A DNA stretch of 6,567 bases. Source: Bdellovibrionales bacterium RBG_16_40_8. GTDB taxonomy: Bacteria; Bdellovibrionota; Bdellovibrionia; Bdellovibrionales; UBA1609. The stretch covers positions 15,704 to 22,270 of the forward strand of contig MEPT01000055.1 in the NCBI GenBank assembly GCA_001769925.1, read 5' to 3'. The position numbers were made by a program, and so were the translations under genes. Each line of letters starts with the position of its first letter. Within the stretch, counting starts at the first letter, position 1. The notes below the pieces were generated by a model that saw only the letters and a program-made list of their open reading frames with translations, did not search any database and was not told where the DNA came from. This document shows positions 6,365 to 6,567 of this stretch, piece by piece.

Positions 6365-6567
6365 TCACTTTTCGCGGGCAGCATCAAAAATAAAGTCAGC
6401 GCGCACCCCATAGCGTGGGTGTGGTCCAATAAGATCTTTCTTTTCCTCTTTTGGGTAGAGACTAGAGTCAATCTGCGAAATAGATAAAATATCTTGCACT
6501 CCGCGAGCCTTGAGTCTCGCTACCAATCCATCTTGATAGGCGACGTGAAAGTCTCCAACAATAATCA
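6365..6567 (-). CDS. C-terminal end of an unidentified protein, gene runs off the right edge
   Basis: The minus strand is open from the window edge to TGA at 6365-6367, giving 66 visible residues. They start IIVGDFHVAYQDGL, contain RLKARGVQDILSI (18-30) and end GVRADFIFDAAREK. A strand ending in V-G-D-F, a helix leading to G-V-x-D and a late R-A-D-F-I-F resemble the last third of endonuclease/exonuclease/phosphatase (EEP) proteins, which carry GDFN and R-(I/V)-D-(Y/F)-I-F. The Asn of GDFN is His here, and the SDHxP motif that normally follows about 20-30 residues later is absent because the frame stops six residues after DFIF. It is therefore either a shortened EEP protein or another fold. 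That it is coding is supported by an open frame through the whole visible stretch and by balanced composition. It converges on the exporter with four bases between stops. Confidence 0.6.
   Translation of the reverse strand, partial: IIVGDFHVAYQDGLVARLKARGVQDILSISQIDSSLYPKEEKKDLIGPHPRYGVRADFIFDAAREK

Noticed and set aside
6404..6421. CACCC...GGGTG inverted repeat after the exporter as terminator
   Set aside because: It has only five base pairs, lies inside the coding frame of the minus-strand gene and has no T-run.

Overview
The window is ordinary, gene-dense bacterial chromosome. It is moderately AT-rich, uses ATG and GTG starts, and neighbouring genes overlap or sit a few bases apart. The single-chain type of glycine dehydrogenase, the stand-alone MnmC-type tRNA methyltransferase and the MsbA-type exporter suggest a Gram-negative, proteobacteria-like organism. 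The lineage cannot be fixed from the sequence. I see no RNA gene, CRISPR array, insertion sequence, integrase or phage gene, and no stretch above 35 bases lacks a gene or gene remnant.

Layout. (1) The left edge holds the C-terminal half of gcvP on the + strand. (2) Convergent to it is a minus-strand cluster read from 3806 down to 1602: a YhcC-family radical SAM protein, mtnA (methylthioribose-1-phosphate isomerase), and the 5' remnant of a methylthioadenosine/methylthioinosine phosphorylase gene. All three overlap, and the ribosome sites of the later genes lie inside the gene before. (3) Only 29 bases from the radical SAM start, a divergent + strand pair begins: a stand-alone MnmC methyltransferase domain (MnmD type) and an MsbA-like ABC exporter, joined by an ATGA overlap. 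(4) At the right edge, four bases after the exporter stop, is the C-terminal end of a minus-strand gene that runs out of the window.

How the genes fit together. MtnP-type enzymes release methylthioribose-1-phosphate from methylthioadenosine, and MtnA isomerises it. The minus cluster was therefore built as two consecutive steps of methionine salvage, led by a radical SAM enzyme. The phosphorylase is now cut to 75 codons and lacks its RHG-type phosphate-binding segment, so this copy should be inactive. MnmD finishes the mnm5 modification at tRNA wobble U34. The exporter probably moves a lipid or other hydrophobic substrate.

No undescribed system is evident. The points worth a second look are the decayed phosphorylase in a still well-wired operon, the very tight divergent promoter region, a perfect 11-bp inverted repeat inside mnmD, and the right-edge gene end, which may also be shortened.
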